A stretch of DNA of 61,538 bases. It comes from Spirochaetia bacterium (lineage in GTDB: Bacteria > Spirochaetota > Spirochaetia > Treponematales > Treponemataceae). The first letter of the stretch is position 1; the number at the start of each line of letters is the position of its first letter. A program made the translations under genes and the position numbers. The stretch spans positions 1 through 61,538 of the forward strand of contig CAAGGF010000014.1 of NCBI GenBank assembly GCA_900769325.1, written 5' to 3'. Positions 41,746 to 50,847 of the stretch are shown here, piece by piece. The notes beneath the pieces were generated by a model. It saw only the letters and a list, made by a program, of their open reading frames with translations, did not search any database and was not told the DNA's origin.

Positions 41746-42990
41746 ATGAAAATCTCTGTATTCTTACTTTCAGTATTTTTATTTTTGGTTTCATCTTGTA
41801 CAGTTACAGCTGATTACAGCAATGTCATCGCAAAAACAAAAACATACACGCAAAAAATCGACGATGAATTAAATTTTGAAATGATTTCTGTCATTACAGA
41901 GGATTTAATTACGCTCGGCGAAGATGTAGAATCAGTTACAAAAAAAGTCTATGTAAGTTCTTTTTCGCTTGCAAAATACGAATTAAGCTACAACATCTAT
42001 TACAAAATCCGCGTCTGGGCAGAAGAAAACGGCTACAAATTCGAAAACAAAGGAAGCGAAGGAGCCTATTCAAAACCATCAGGGAATGATTCAAATGCCC
42101 TGTTTTTTGCAAACGAAAGCGGCGAGCCTTTAACAGAAGGAATGCCTGTAAACGGAATCAGCTGGCGGGATGCAGTCGTGTGGTGCAATGCCTTAAACGA
42201 ATACCTTAAATTAGAGCCAGTTTACTGTTCAGATGCTGAATTTAAAAATCCCATAAAATCTGCCGTTTACGAAGAAGGAAAAAAAATTACAAATTGCCCG
42301 CTTAAATACAGCGACCTTGCAAGAGACATCGACATGACTTCCCTTCAAAAAGGAAACATCGACAATCCTTATCTAAACAGAACTTCTAACGGCTACAGAC
42401 TTCCATACGACTATGAATGGGAATACGCTGCACGAAAATGTTCCGATGGAAGTTTCATTTCAGGGGCAAACGCTCCGGGCGACAAAGAAGGACCTTCAAA
42501 AGTAAGAAGCGACGAACCTACCCTCATCGAACAGATAAAAGGAATCACAAAAGACCAAATAAAACCTTATTCAAGAGGAATAAATGCGTACGGCTGGGGA
42601 TTCAACACAAGAAAATCAAAAAAAGCTCAGGACATTTCAGATGACGGCTACTGGAAATATTCTGCCTCAAGCGAAAACGGTCCTTCATGTACGGCAGCCG
42701 GTTACGATGACAGCACGGCTCCTTCTTCCATGCAGGGTTTTAAATACAGAATGCACAGACAAGGCGGAAAACTTCCAGTCGATTTAGGATTTTACGATAT
42801 GGCAGGAAATTCTTACGAATGGACTTTTGATTTTGCCTGCCCATACGACTGGAAATACGAAATTTACACAAACAGAACTTACAGAGGCGGAACTTTTCAA
42901 TGGGATATAAGTTATTTTGAAGCAAGCGAAAGAATGTTGATTCCGCCTTATGTAAAACAGGGTGGCTTAAGGCTTGCAAGAAACTTTTAA
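41746..42990 (+). CDS. SUMF1/FGE-sulfatase-domain lipoprotein
   Basis: 414 residues, lipobox LVSSC (Cys about 18). The FGE-sulfatase fold is visible: VNGISWRDAVVWCNALNEYL, YRLPYDYEWEYAARK, YDMAGNSYEWTFD and GGLRLARNF at the end. True formylglycine-generating enzymes need a Cys pair in the C-terminal region; it is not obvious here, so this is more likely a SUMF1-like ligand-binding protein common in treponemes. TATAAT lies 6 nt before ATG without ribosome-binding site. Confidence 0.87.
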   Translation: MKISVFLLSVFLFLVSSCTVTADYSNVIAKTKTYTQKIDDELNFEMISVITEDLITLGEDVESVTKKVYVSSFSLAKYELSYNIYYKIRVWAEENGYKFENKGSEGAYSKPSGNDSNALFFANESGEPLTEGMPVNGISWRDAVVWCNALNEYLKLEPVYCSDAEFKNPIKSAVYEEGKKITNCPLKYSDLARDIDMTSLQKGNIDNPYLNRTSNGYRLPYDYEWEYAARKCSDGSFISGANAPGDKEGPSKVRSDEPTLIEQIKGITKDQIKPYSRGINAYGWGFNTRKSKKAQDISDDGYWKYSASSENGPSCTAAGYDDSTAPSSMQGFKYRMHRQGGKLPVDLGFYDMAGNSYEWTFDFACPYDWKYEIYTNRTYRGGTFQWDISYFEASERMLIPPYVKQGGLRLARNF

Positions 42991-43000
42991 AAATAAAAAA

Positions 43001-43030
43001 GCCTTCTATTTATTTTATTAAACAGAAGGC
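43001..43030 (-). terminator. Terminator of tRNA-Asp
   Basis: On the minus strand GCCTTCT pairs with AGAAGGC, followed by TTTTTTATTTTT, 3 nt after the tRNA end. It can also end the SUMF1 gene from the other side. Confidence 0.8.
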
Positions 43031-43033
43031 ATT

Positions 43034-43107
43034 CGCGAGTGACGGGGCTCGAACCCGTGATCTCCGGCGTGACAGGCCAGCGCGATAACCAGCTTCGCTA
43101 CACCCGC
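43034..43107 (-). tRNA. tRNA-Asp (GTC)
   Basis: The cloverleaf starts GCGGGTG and ends CACTCGC plus discriminator G. Anticodon arm CTGGC-CTGTCAC-GCCGG gives GTC, and the T arm has GGGTTCGAACCCC. CCA is not encoded. 74 nt. G73 is the aspartate identity base. Confidence 0.95.
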
Positions 43108-43118
43108 AAGGTTTTTTC

Positions 43119-43147
43119 ATAATATAAAATAAACAAAAATCTGTCAA
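43119..43147 (-). promoter_or_regulatory. Promoter of tRNA-Asp
   Basis: TTGACA (43147-43142), 17-nt spacer, TATTAT (43124-43119), then 11 nt to the tRNA 5' end. The best sigma-70 match in the window. Confidence 0.8.
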
Positions 43148-43198
43148 GTATGAAAATTCTTATATTTCAAAAATTCCCGGAACAAATTTTGTTCTTTT

Positions 43199-44716
43199 TT
43201 ATTTTGCTGAAGGGCGGGCGTAAACTTCTTTTGAAAGTTCACCTGTAATTCTTGAATCCAGTTTTGAATAAGTTGAAATTGCAAAATAATAAATCGTTCC
43301 GTTTTTAAGGCCCGTAAGCGTAAAAAATGTTGTATTTCCTGCGTCAACAGGGGATGAGCCTTCGTTTGCAATTCTTCCAAGATATTCGCCGGATTTTGTA
43401 CCATAGTAAATGTAGTAGCCGCCTGAAGTTTCGTCGAGGGAATTATTCCATTGAAGGGTGACAGAACCATCGCCTTTTTTTGCAGAAACTTTAAACGGTG
43501 GAAGAGGAGCCGGAAGTTCAGTGTAGTCGAGTGCAATTTCAGTTAAAACAGGAGAAACAGTTCCGCCTCCGTCCGGTAAAAGCTGTGATGCAACCTGAAT
43601 ATATCTTCCCGAAATGCCGGTAATTTTTTCATTGTTGGAAACTTGCTTCCACTCCGGGAAATCTTTGTTCCAGCCGTAAAAAGTATCGCCTGCACGGACA
43701 TAAAGATTTACTTCGGTCTGCTCAGGAGTAAAAATTTCTGCCTTAACTGAATTTAAAATCGTTCCAGGCTTAAAAAGAATCGGTTTTGTGATGAAAACGC
43801 CGCCGTCAGGACTGTAAAGCGATTTTTCGATGCGGTTTGCGTTGTCGGCAAGTCTGTCAAAGTAGTAATAATACGAAACTTTTGAAATTCTGAATTCGTC
43901 GACATAACCTGTAAAATTCGGGCAAAGTTCAACTTCAGAAGGAACTCCAAGCACGGGAATAAAAACGGTTCCGTCTTCAGTCTTGTCGTCGGTGATGCAT
44001 TTTAAATCTTCGAGTTTTCCGTTAATTCTGTATTCCAAAAGCCCAGTTTCTTCGTCGTAGGAAAGAATGTGGTGCGACCATTTTCCCGGAATCAAATCCG
44101 TAATTCCGCGAAGTTCGATGTCGCCGTTATTTTCAGTGTAGCCGTAAAAAATATTGCTCATAAGGCAGTAAATTTTATTCTGATAAATGTTCACGCGAAT
44201 CATCTGATAAATTACATTGTCGTTTAAATTCTGTGAAGAACGCCAGTTAAAAAGAATTTCACCGTTTTCCACGAGCGACGGACATATCCAGAATTCAATA
44301 AAAAACGAACCCACAGGTCCTGTACGCCCGAAAATACTGTTTTTTTCACCTTTAAGCTGAAGACCAGTTCCAAGATTTCTTGAAAGTGCAGACTTTTTCC
44401 CGAATTTTGCGTTTTCAGAAAGAAATAAATCGGTTTTGGAAACTGAATAATTTCCCGTTTTTTCAACGATTTCGTCTTCTTCAAAATCAATCAGCAAATC
44501 CGTAAATTCATCTTTTGAAAACTGATTTGTTTCAAGCTGCATCGATGTATAACCGAATCTTCCCTTTCCTTCCGTAACGCCGAATTTTTTTTCGACATCG
44601 CTCCAGCCTTTTTTTCCGCCGATTAAATATTCTTCGGCAAAGCAAAATGAAATCACAGAAAAAACTGAACAAAAAAAGAGAATTTTACAAGAATTTCTGA
44701 TATAATATTTATTCAT
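43199..44716 (-). CDS. Secreted LamG-like plus fibronectin III protein
   Basis: 505 residues from ATG 44716. Signal peptide ends ISFCFA-EE. Residues about 110-290 form a LamG/concanavalin-like domain (FFIEFWICPSLVENGEILFN, GKWSHHILSYDEETGLLEYR, TGYVDEFRISK). Residues about 405-500 are an FN3 domain (PPFKVSAKKGDGSVTLQWNN, LTGLKNGTIYYFAISTYS). Probably a surface or periplasmic binding protein. Its start codon overlaps that of uvrC on the other strand (CATG). Confidence 0.78.
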   Translation of the reverse strand: MNKYYIRNSCKILFFCSVFSVISFCFAEEYLIGGKKGWSDVEKKFGVTEGKGRFGYTSMQLETNQFSKDEFTDLLIDFEEDEIVEKTGNYSVSKTDLFLSENAKFGKKSALSRNLGTGLQLKGEKNSIFGRTGPVGSFFIEFWICPSLVENGEILFNWRSSQNLNDNVIYQMIRVNIYQNKIYCLMSNIFYGYTENNGDIELRGITDLIPGKWSHHILSYDEETGLLEYRINGKLEDLKCITDDKTEDGTVFIPVLGVPSEVELCPNFTGYVDEFRISKVSYYYYFDRLADNANRIEKSLYSPDGGVFITKPILFKPGTILNSVKAEIFTPEQTEVNLYVRAGDTFYGWNKDFPEWKQVSNNEKITGISGRYIQVASQLLPDGGGTVSPVLTEIALDYTELPAPLPPFKVSAKKGDGSVTLQWNNSLDETSGGYYIYYGTKSGEYLGRIANEGSSPVDAGNTTFFTLTGLKNGTIYYFAISTYSKLDSRITGELSKEVYARPSAK

Positions 44717-46709
44717 GGCAAAAGATAACACGGAACAGGAAAGACTTTCCTACAGAAAAATCCTCCACGAAACCGCATTAAAAGCTCCTTCTTCAAGTGG
44801 TGTCTATATGTGGAAAAATCCACAAGATGTCGTAATCTATGTCGGAAAAGCAAAAAACCTTAAAAACAGGCTGACTTCATATTTCAGTTCGAACAAAGAC
44901 ATCAAGACAAGGCTTCTTGTTTCGCACGCAAAATCAATTGAATATATTACAACAGCAAACGAATACGAAGCGTTTCTTTTAGAAAACAATCTGATTAAAA
45001 AGTACACGCCAAGATACAACATCAACTTGAAAGACGGAAAATCTTATCCGGTTTTAAGAATCACAAACGAAGAATTTCCGCGCATTTTCAAAACCAGAAC
45101 GATTTTTCACGACGGTTCAACTTATTTCGGGCCTTACCCTGATTCTGGGGCACTCGACACTTTTATAGAAGCGATTTACAACATTTATCCTGTCAGGCAT
45201 TGCAAAGTTTTCCATAAAAAAGAATCGCCGTGCCTTTACTATCACATCGGACAGTGCAAGGCTCCATGCTGTTCTAAAATTTCAAAAGAATCTTACAATG
45301 AATACTTCGGAGAAATTTCAAGTCTTCTTGAGGGAAAAGGCGAAGAAACAAAAAATAAAATCGAAAAAACGATGAAAAAAGCAGCCGAAGAATTAAATTT
45401 TGAAAAAGCAGCAAGATTGCGTGATGCGCTCAGGGCACTTACGATTATGCAGAATCAGAATGTCGTGGAATCTTTCGATAATTCAGACCGCGACTACATT
45501 GCATATTGGAGAGAAGGCGAAGCCGTAAGCTTTACAGTTTTAAAAATCCGTGGAGGAAAACTTTTAGGCCGTGACAATCACCGCGTAACAAGTTTAAATG
45601 AAGACGAAGAATTAATCGGTGAGTTTATAAATGTTTATTACACTTCCAAAGACGAACTTCCGCCTGCAATTTATGTTCCTTTCCAAGAATTTGCAGATTC
45701 GGCGCTCTCTTTCCTGGAAAAATGGTTTAAGGAATCTTTTGACGATTCTTCAAAAATCATCGCAGTTTCAGAAGGAATCGAAAATTATTCACACCACAAG
45801 GCACTGATTCAGATGGCAACTCAAAACGCAAAAGAAGACATAATCCGCCGGCTTCGCGAAAGAGGAGATTTTCCTGCCTTAGAAGAATTAAAATCGCTCC
45901 TTCACCTTTCAAGGCTTCCAGTCAGAATCGAAGGCTTTGACATCGCACACATCGCTGGAAAATTTCCTGTTGCAAGTTTAATCAGTTTTTACAACGGAAA
46001 CCCTGACAAAAAAAATTACAGATATTTCAGACTTCACACAACAGACGGAATTATCGACGATTTTAAATCCATGAAAGAAGCCGCTTCAAGACGATATACC
46101 AGACTCATAAACGAAAATCAGGAACTTCCAGATTTAATTCTCATAGACGGCGGGCTAGGTCAAGTTAACGCAGTCAAGGGAGTTTTATCTGCATTAAAAC
46201 TCGACATTCCTGTTGCAGGTCTTGCAAAACGCGATGAAGAAATCTGGCTTCCTCACAGTGAAAAACCGATTGTCCTTCCAAAACGCTCAGATGCACTAAG
46301 ACTTCTTCAAAGAGTCCGCGACGAAACCCACCGCTTTGCAACGAGCAGAAACCAAAGGCTACGCACAAAAGAAAATGTCGTAAGCGTTTTCACAAAACTT
46401 CACGGAATAGGCGAAAAAAAAGCACTTTCCCTCATGAAAAATTTTACTACGCTTGAAAATTTCTGCACAAAATCGATTGAAGAAATAAAATCTGTTTTAA
46501 AAATGCCAGAATCAGAATGTGCTGAAATTCTTTTTGAAGCAAAAAAACTCCTTGAAAAACAGAACGAAATAAAGGAAAATCAAAGAAAAGCGTTAAAAGA
46601 ATCTGGAACAACTGTTCAAAATGCCGCTTATTCAGCCTACATTGATGAACTTGCAAAGTCCGCCCTTTCTTCTCAAAAGCACGAACAGGCTTCCAAAGAA
46701 AAATGCTAA
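44715..46709 (+). CDS. uvrC: Excinuclease ABC subunit C
   Basis: 664 residues. Makes both incisions in nucleotide-excision repair. GIY-YIG domain first (GVYMWKNPQDVVIYVGKAKN), UVR motif near 225 (EELNFEKAARLRDALRAL), RNase-H-like C-terminal nuclease (RIEGFDIAHIAG, LILIDGGLGQVNAV), and helix-hairpin-helix (LHGIGEKKALSLMKNF). TGATATAAT ends 8 nt before ATG, no ribosome-binding site. Operon uvrC-methyltransferase-trkH-trkA likely. Confidence 0.96.
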   Translation: MAKDNTEQERLSYRKILHETALKAPSSSGVYMWKNPQDVVIYVGKAKNLKNRLTSYFSSNKDIKTRLLVSHAKSIEYITTANEYEAFLLENNLIKKYTPRYNINLKDGKSYPVLRITNEEFPRIFKTRTIFHDGSTYFGPYPDSGALDTFIEAIYNIYPVRHCKVFHKKESPCLYYHIGQCKAPCCSKISKESYNEYFGEISSLLEGKGEETKNKIEKTMKKAAEELNFEKAARLRDALRALTIMQNQNVVESFDNSDRDYIAYWREGEAVSFTVLKIRGGKLLGRDNHRVTSLNEDEELIGEFINVYYTSKDELPPAIYVPFQEFADSALSFLEKWFKESFDDSSKIIAVSEGIENYSHHKALIQMATQNAKEDIIRRLRERGDFPALEELKSLLHLSRLPVRIEGFDIAHIAGKFPVASLISFYNGNPDKKNYRYFRLHTTDGIIDDFKSMKEAASRRYTRLINENQELPDLILIDGGLGQVNAVKGVLSALKLDIPVAGLAKRDEEIWLPHSEKPIVLPKRSDALRLLQRVRDETHRFATSRNQRLRTKENVVSVFTKLHGIGEKKALSLMKNFTTLENFCTKSIEEIKSVLKMPESECAEILFEAKKLLEKQNEIKENQRKALKESGTTVQNAAYSAYIDELAKSALSSQKHEQASKEKC

Positions 46710-46728
46710 AATACACTTAGAGGTAAAA

Positions 46729-47562
46729 ATGAAAAAATCAACTGTAAAACCCGGAATAAAATCTGACATAACAGAAAAAAGTTTTTCACCGCAGATGATT
46801 GCTCCAATATCGCAGGAAAAAAAGCAATGGTTTGAAAACGAATCGTTCTGGCAGAATTTCGGGCCGGTGATGTTCGATTCTCAAAGGTGGGCAGAAGCAC
46901 CGGGCATTGCAGAAAGTGTAATAAAAATTGCAGGGCTTACAAAAGGCTCTTCAGTTTTAGATGCAGGCTGCGGTCCGGGACGAATTTCTGTGGAACTTGC
47001 CGCAAAAGGCCTTGATGTAACCGGAGTAGACATAATTCAGTCTGAACTCGATGCTGCAAAAGATTCTGCCGATGCTGAAGGCGTAAAATTAGACCTCATA
47101 AACTGCGATTTGCGTTCTTTCAAATCTCAAAAAAAATTTGACTGTGCAATAAATCTCTACACATCTTTCGGGTACTGCGACACAATCGAAGAAGATTTCC
47201 AGATTTTAAAAAACATTGCTGATTCCTTGCGCGACGACGGTTTTTTCATCCTTGAATGTACAAGCCGAGAAACTGCAATTCTTTACTTCACTGACGGCGA
47301 ATGGTTTGAACGCTCAGGGCTTACAGTTCTGACGCAATTTTCCGTAGAAGGTGCGTGGGAAGGGCTTCGTTCAAAGTGGACAATCATCAATCGTGAAGGT
47401 CAAAGAATCGAACACGAATTTGTGCAAAGGCTTTATTCAGCAATCGAATTAAAACGGATGATGATGAGAGCAGGTTTTAAATCAGTTGAAATCTACGGAA
47501 ATTACGATTTTTCACCGTACAACGAACACGCAAAAACAATGGTAATCGTCGCAAAAAAATAA
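46729..47562 (+). CDS. Class I SAM-dependent methyltransferase
   Basis: 277 residues from ATG 46729 with AGAGG ahead; a frame start inside uvrC is rejected. SAM-binding VLDAGCGPGRISVELAAKG, then VTGVDIIQSELDAAK and CAINLYTSFGYCD. Substrate unknown. 19 nt after uvrC and 9 nt before trkH. Confidence 0.87.
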   Translation: MKKSTVKPGIKSDITEKSFSPQMIAPISQEKKQWFENESFWQNFGPVMFDSQRWAEAPGIAESVIKIAGLTKGSSVLDAGCGPGRISVELAAKGLDVTGVDIIQSELDAAKDSADAEGVKLDLINCDLRSFKSQKKFDCAINLYTSFGYCDTIEEDFQILKNIADSLRDDGFFILECTSRETAILYFTDGEWFERSGLTVLTQFSVEGAWEGLRSKWTIINREGQRIEHEFVQRLYSAIELKRMMMRAGFKSVEIYGNYDFSPYNEHAKTMVIVAKK

Positions 47563-47571
47563 AGGAATTTT

Positions 47572-48933
47572 ATGCACTCAAAATTCAGGATAAAATCGGC
47601 AACGGAAAATCTTTTCATTTATTTTTTATTTCTTGCATTGACCGGAACAATTCTTTTTCGCTTTCCAGTCTTTTATTCAGACGGAATGCCGATTCCTTTT
47701 ATCGATTCAATTTTTACGACGGTTTCTGCGATGTGCGTTACAGGGCTTTCCACAGTCGATATGTCAGTTTTTTCAAATTCTGGATTTTTACTGATTCTTC
47801 TTTTAATTGAAGCCGGTGGACTTGGACTTGTTTCGTTTTTTACGATTTACCTTGCCCTCGATGCAAAAAAAATTTCTCTTTTAAACAGAAACATCATAAA
47901 AGATTATTTCACCGACGAACAGCAGCTTGAAACAAAACAAATTCTACGCCAAATAATATTTTTTACGCTTTTTATTCAGTTTTTGGGTGCAGTGATTCTT
48001 TCTGTTCTTTTAAAATTCCACGGAGAGGCAAATTACATTTTCTACGGAATTTTTATTTCAGTTTCAGCATTCTGCAACGCAGGTTTTTCGCCGTATTCAG
48101 AAAGCCTTTCATCGTTCACAAATTCGCCGCTTTTTCTTCTGACGGTTTCACTCATAATAATTTTAGGCGGAGTTGGTTTTTCGGTGATGTCAAATATTTT
48201 ATTCACCTTAAAAAAAAGAAACGGACAAAAAAGGACGATTCTTTCGCTTCATTCAAAAATAGTTCTTTTTACAACTTTCATTCTTCTTCTAGCCGGAACA
48301 TTAATTTTTTTCATTTTTGAGAGAAACGGTGCATTCAAAGATTTAACTTTTTCTTCGGCACTTTTAAACGCATTTTTTCAGTCTGTAACGCTAAGAACTG
48401 CGGGCTTTGAAACAGTCAGTCAGAACAGTTTTTCCGCACATTCAACAGTTCTTTCAGATATTTTTATGCTCATCGGCGGCTCTCCGGGTTCAATGGCAGG
48501 CGGAATCAAAACTACGACATTTTTTCTGCTTTTAACGCTCGCATACAAAAGCATTCACGACAAGAATTCTCCGTCGATTTTTCACCGCGACATTTCAGAA
48601 GAATCAACTTCAAAAGCGACTTCTGTTTTCATAAAGGCAATCTGTTTCCTTTCTGTGATGATAATTTTGCTTCTTGTTTCAGAACAAAACTCTATCAAAA
48701 ACGGAATTTTTTCTGAATCGAGCCTGATTTTCGAAGGTTTTTCGGCATTTGCAACTGTCGGACTTTCAAAAGGAATCACGGGCCTTCTTTCAAATTCCGG
48801 GAAAATTATCGTAATCATTTTGATGTTTGCAGGCCGAACAGGAATCACTTTCATCGCGTTGAATAATTTTTCACGGAAAAACACCGTAAAATCCCTTACG
48901 GACTACCCGGAAGAAGATGTTCTTTTAGGATAA
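47572..48933 (+). CDS. trkH: Potassium uptake channel TrkH/KtrB
   Basis: 453 residues, about ten membrane segments in four pore repeats. Selectivity loops: MCVTGLSTVD, AFCNAGFSPY, TLRTAGFETVS and FATVGLSKGIT, plus GGSPGSMAGGIKTTTF. Length fits KtrB more than TrkH. Partner is the RCK protein 30 nt downstream. Ribosome-binding site AAAGGA. Confidence 0.92.
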   Translation: MHSKFRIKSATENLFIYFLFLALTGTILFRFPVFYSDGMPIPFIDSIFTTVSAMCVTGLSTVDMSVFSNSGFLLILLLIEAGGLGLVSFFTIYLALDAKKISLLNRNIIKDYFTDEQQLETKQILRQIIFFTLFIQFLGAVILSVLLKFHGEANYIFYGIFISVSAFCNAGFSPYSESLSSFTNSPLFLLTVSLIIILGGVGFSVMSNILFTLKKRNGQKRTILSLHSKIVLFTTFILLLAGTLIFFIFERNGAFKDLTFSSALLNAFFQSVTLRTAGFETVSQNSFSAHSTVLSDIFMLIGGSPGSMAGGIKTTTFFLLLTLAYKSIHDKNSPSIFHRDISEESTSKATSVFIKAICFLSVMIILLLVSEQNSIKNGIFSESSLIFEGFSAFATVGLSKGITGLLSNSGKIIVIILMFAGRTGITFIALNNFSRKNTVKSLTDYPEEDVLLG

Positions 48934-48963
48934 ATTATAAATTCAGTTAAACTGGAGGAAAAA

Positions 48964-49683
48964 ATGAATGTTATTGCAATAATCGGACTTGGAAATTTTG
49001 CACTCAATGTGCTCGACCAGTTAATTTCAACTTCAACGGATTTAATAATTCTCGACAAAGACAGGGAAATCGTCGAAAAATACAAAAAATCCGTTTCAAA
49101 CGCTTACATCACGGATGCGATAAATTCAGAAACATTAAAAAAAATCATTCCCGAAAATCTCACTGCGGCAATCGTCGACCTTGGCTCTTCGCTTGAATCT
49201 TCAATTCTTGTCACGAATCACTTAAAAAAAATCGGCGTAAACCAGATAATCGTAAAAGCCAGTTCAGATGACCACGGAGAAATTCTTGAACTTGTGGGAG
49301 CAACGAAAGTAATTTACCCCGATTTTGATGCAGCCGCTCACATTGTACCGCAACTTTTATCGCCGGTTCTATTAAATTACCTTAAAATTTCAGAAAATTT
49401 TGTAATTGCAGAAGTAACCGTAAAACATGAACTGACCGGAAAAACGCTGAAAGACAGTCTTTTAAGGCAGAAATTCGGAATAAATGTCATCGGCTACAGA
49501 AAAAATTTCTCAGAAGATTTTCAAAACGCAAATGACCCGAATCTTGTTCTTTCAGAGGACATTACACTTCTTGCAAGCGGTTCCGTAAAATCAATTCAGG
49601 AATATTCAAACGCCACAAACGATTTAAAAACGATTTCAAAAAACGAAAAGACGCTTTTTTCAGATTTTTTCCATAGAAAGTAA
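48964..49683 (+). CDS. trkA: Potassium channel regulatory subunit TrkA/KtrA
   Basis: 239 residues, one RCK_N (IAIIGLGNFALNVLDQL; ILDKDREIVEKY) and one RCK_C domain (about 140-215). A single RCK pair fits KtrA, gating the adjacent channel with NAD(H)/ATP. Ribosome-binding site GGAGG. Confidence 0.92.
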   Translation: MNVIAIIGLGNFALNVLDQLISTSTDLIILDKDREIVEKYKKSVSNAYITDAINSETLKKIIPENLTAAIVDLGSSLESSILVTNHLKKIGVNQIIVKASSDDHGEILELVGATKVIYPDFDAAAHIVPQLLSPVLLNYLKISENFVIAEVTVKHELTGKTLKDSLLRQKFGINVIGYRKNFSEDFQNANDPNLVLSEDITLLASGSVKSIQEYSNATNDLKTISKNEKTLFSDFFHRK

Positions 49684-49687
49684 AATT

Positions 49688-50836
49688 TTACTCAAGAACA
49701 AGAATTTTTGAATGAGTTAAAACTTCGTTTCCGTCTTCCGTGATTAAAATATCATTTTCAAGCCGGCAGCCGCCAAGTTCTTCATCGTAAAGTCCAGGCT
49801 CCAAAGTCAAAATCATTCCCGGCTGAAATTTTAAATCTTCCTCTAAAGAAGCGCTCACACGCGGATATTCGTGAATTTCAAGACCGATTCCGTGCCCGAG
49901 TGTATGCGGCATTTTTAATCCGTACGCAGAAAAAATTTTGTTTGCCTTTTCTGCAGCCGTTTTTATAAGGTGATTCGGTTTGTAAAGTTTTAAACATTCG
50001 TCGAACGCTTCCTGGACAATCTGAATAAGTTTCATCTGGTCGTCTAAAAGCGGTTTTTTAGCAATCGTAATCGTCTGGTCGCTCGTGTACCCTTTGTAAA
50101 CAACACCGAAATCAAGAAGTGAAAGTCCTTTTAGCGGCCACGAACCTGATGTGTAATTGGGAAAACAGTGAATTGCCCAGCTTCTTTGAGGACCTGCTGC
50201 TAAAGTGTCAAAACCAGTTCTTTCGCAATCGTTTTCACGCAATTTTCGTTCGATATACAAAGCGACATCTGTTTCAGTTTTAATTGTTCCGGCTGAAACT
50301 TCATTCTGAATTCCTTCAAAAATCAAGTCCCCGATTCGGCAGGCTTCGCGCGTACATTCGATTTCGTATTCGTCTTTTATCATGCGCATCTCAGTGACCA
50401 TTTTATGAACGCCGTTTTCCCTGCACCTGACATCCCATTCATCAAGTGCATCTACGATTTTTAAAAATTCCGGGTAAGGCGTTGAAGGCGGAATTTCAAC
50501 TTTTTTCTGTTTAATCTGAACCTGCGTATTTAAATTTGCTTTCAGAGCATCGATTGTAGAATTTTTATAACGCGTAAACGGAATTATTTTTTTACAGATT
50601 GCAAAATTTTCAGCAAGAATTATATCCCACGGAATCAAAACCGAAGAGCCAGTATTATAAATTATAAAAACTGCATCGCTTGAATGCCCAGTAAAATATC
50701 TGATTGCAGGTTCCCGGTGACTTTCATTGTCGATAAAAACTGCTGCACCGATTGAATTTTCAATTAAATAATCGACGACTTTTTTAATTCTTTTTTCGTA
50801 AATGTCCTTTATCTGAGAGTGAGAAAATTCTTTCAT
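49688..50836 (-). CDS. M24 family aminopeptidase (Xaa-Pro type)
   Basis: 382 residues. Creatinase-like N-terminal domain, then pita-bread fold with all five metal ligands: DFGVVYKGYTSDQT (two Asp), TLGHGIGLEIHEYP (His), LTLEPGLY (Glu), RLENDILI (Glu). Specificity for proline at P1' is inferred from the family. Convergent with trkA, 11 nt after murJ on the same strand. Confidence 0.88.
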   Translation of the reverse strand: MKEFSHSQIKDIYEKRIKKVVDYLIENSIGAAVFIDNESHREPAIRYFTGHSSDAVFIIYNTGSSVLIPWDIILAENFAICKKIIPFTRYKNSTIDALKANLNTQVQIKQKKVEIPPSTPYPEFLKIVDALDEWDVRCRENGVHKMVTEMRMIKDEYEIECTREACRIGDLIFEGIQNEVSAGTIKTETDVALYIERKLRENDCERTGFDTLAAGPQRSWAIHCFPNYTSGSWPLKGLSLLDFGVVYKGYTSDQTITIAKKPLLDDQMKLIQIVQEAFDECLKLYKPNHLIKTAAEKANKIFSAYGLKMPHTLGHGIGLEIHEYPRVSASLEEDLKFQPGMILTLEPGLYDEELGGCRLENDILITEDGNEVLTHSKILVLE

Positions 50837-50847
50837 TTGAGTCTTCC

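Noticed and set aside
41746..42990. True formylglycine-generating enzyme
   Set aside because: The C-terminal catalytic Cys pair is not evident, and no sulfatase gene is near.
46621..46728. N-terminal extension of the methyltransferase into uvrC
   Set aside because: A good AGAGG site precedes ATG 46729, and the extension has no family support.
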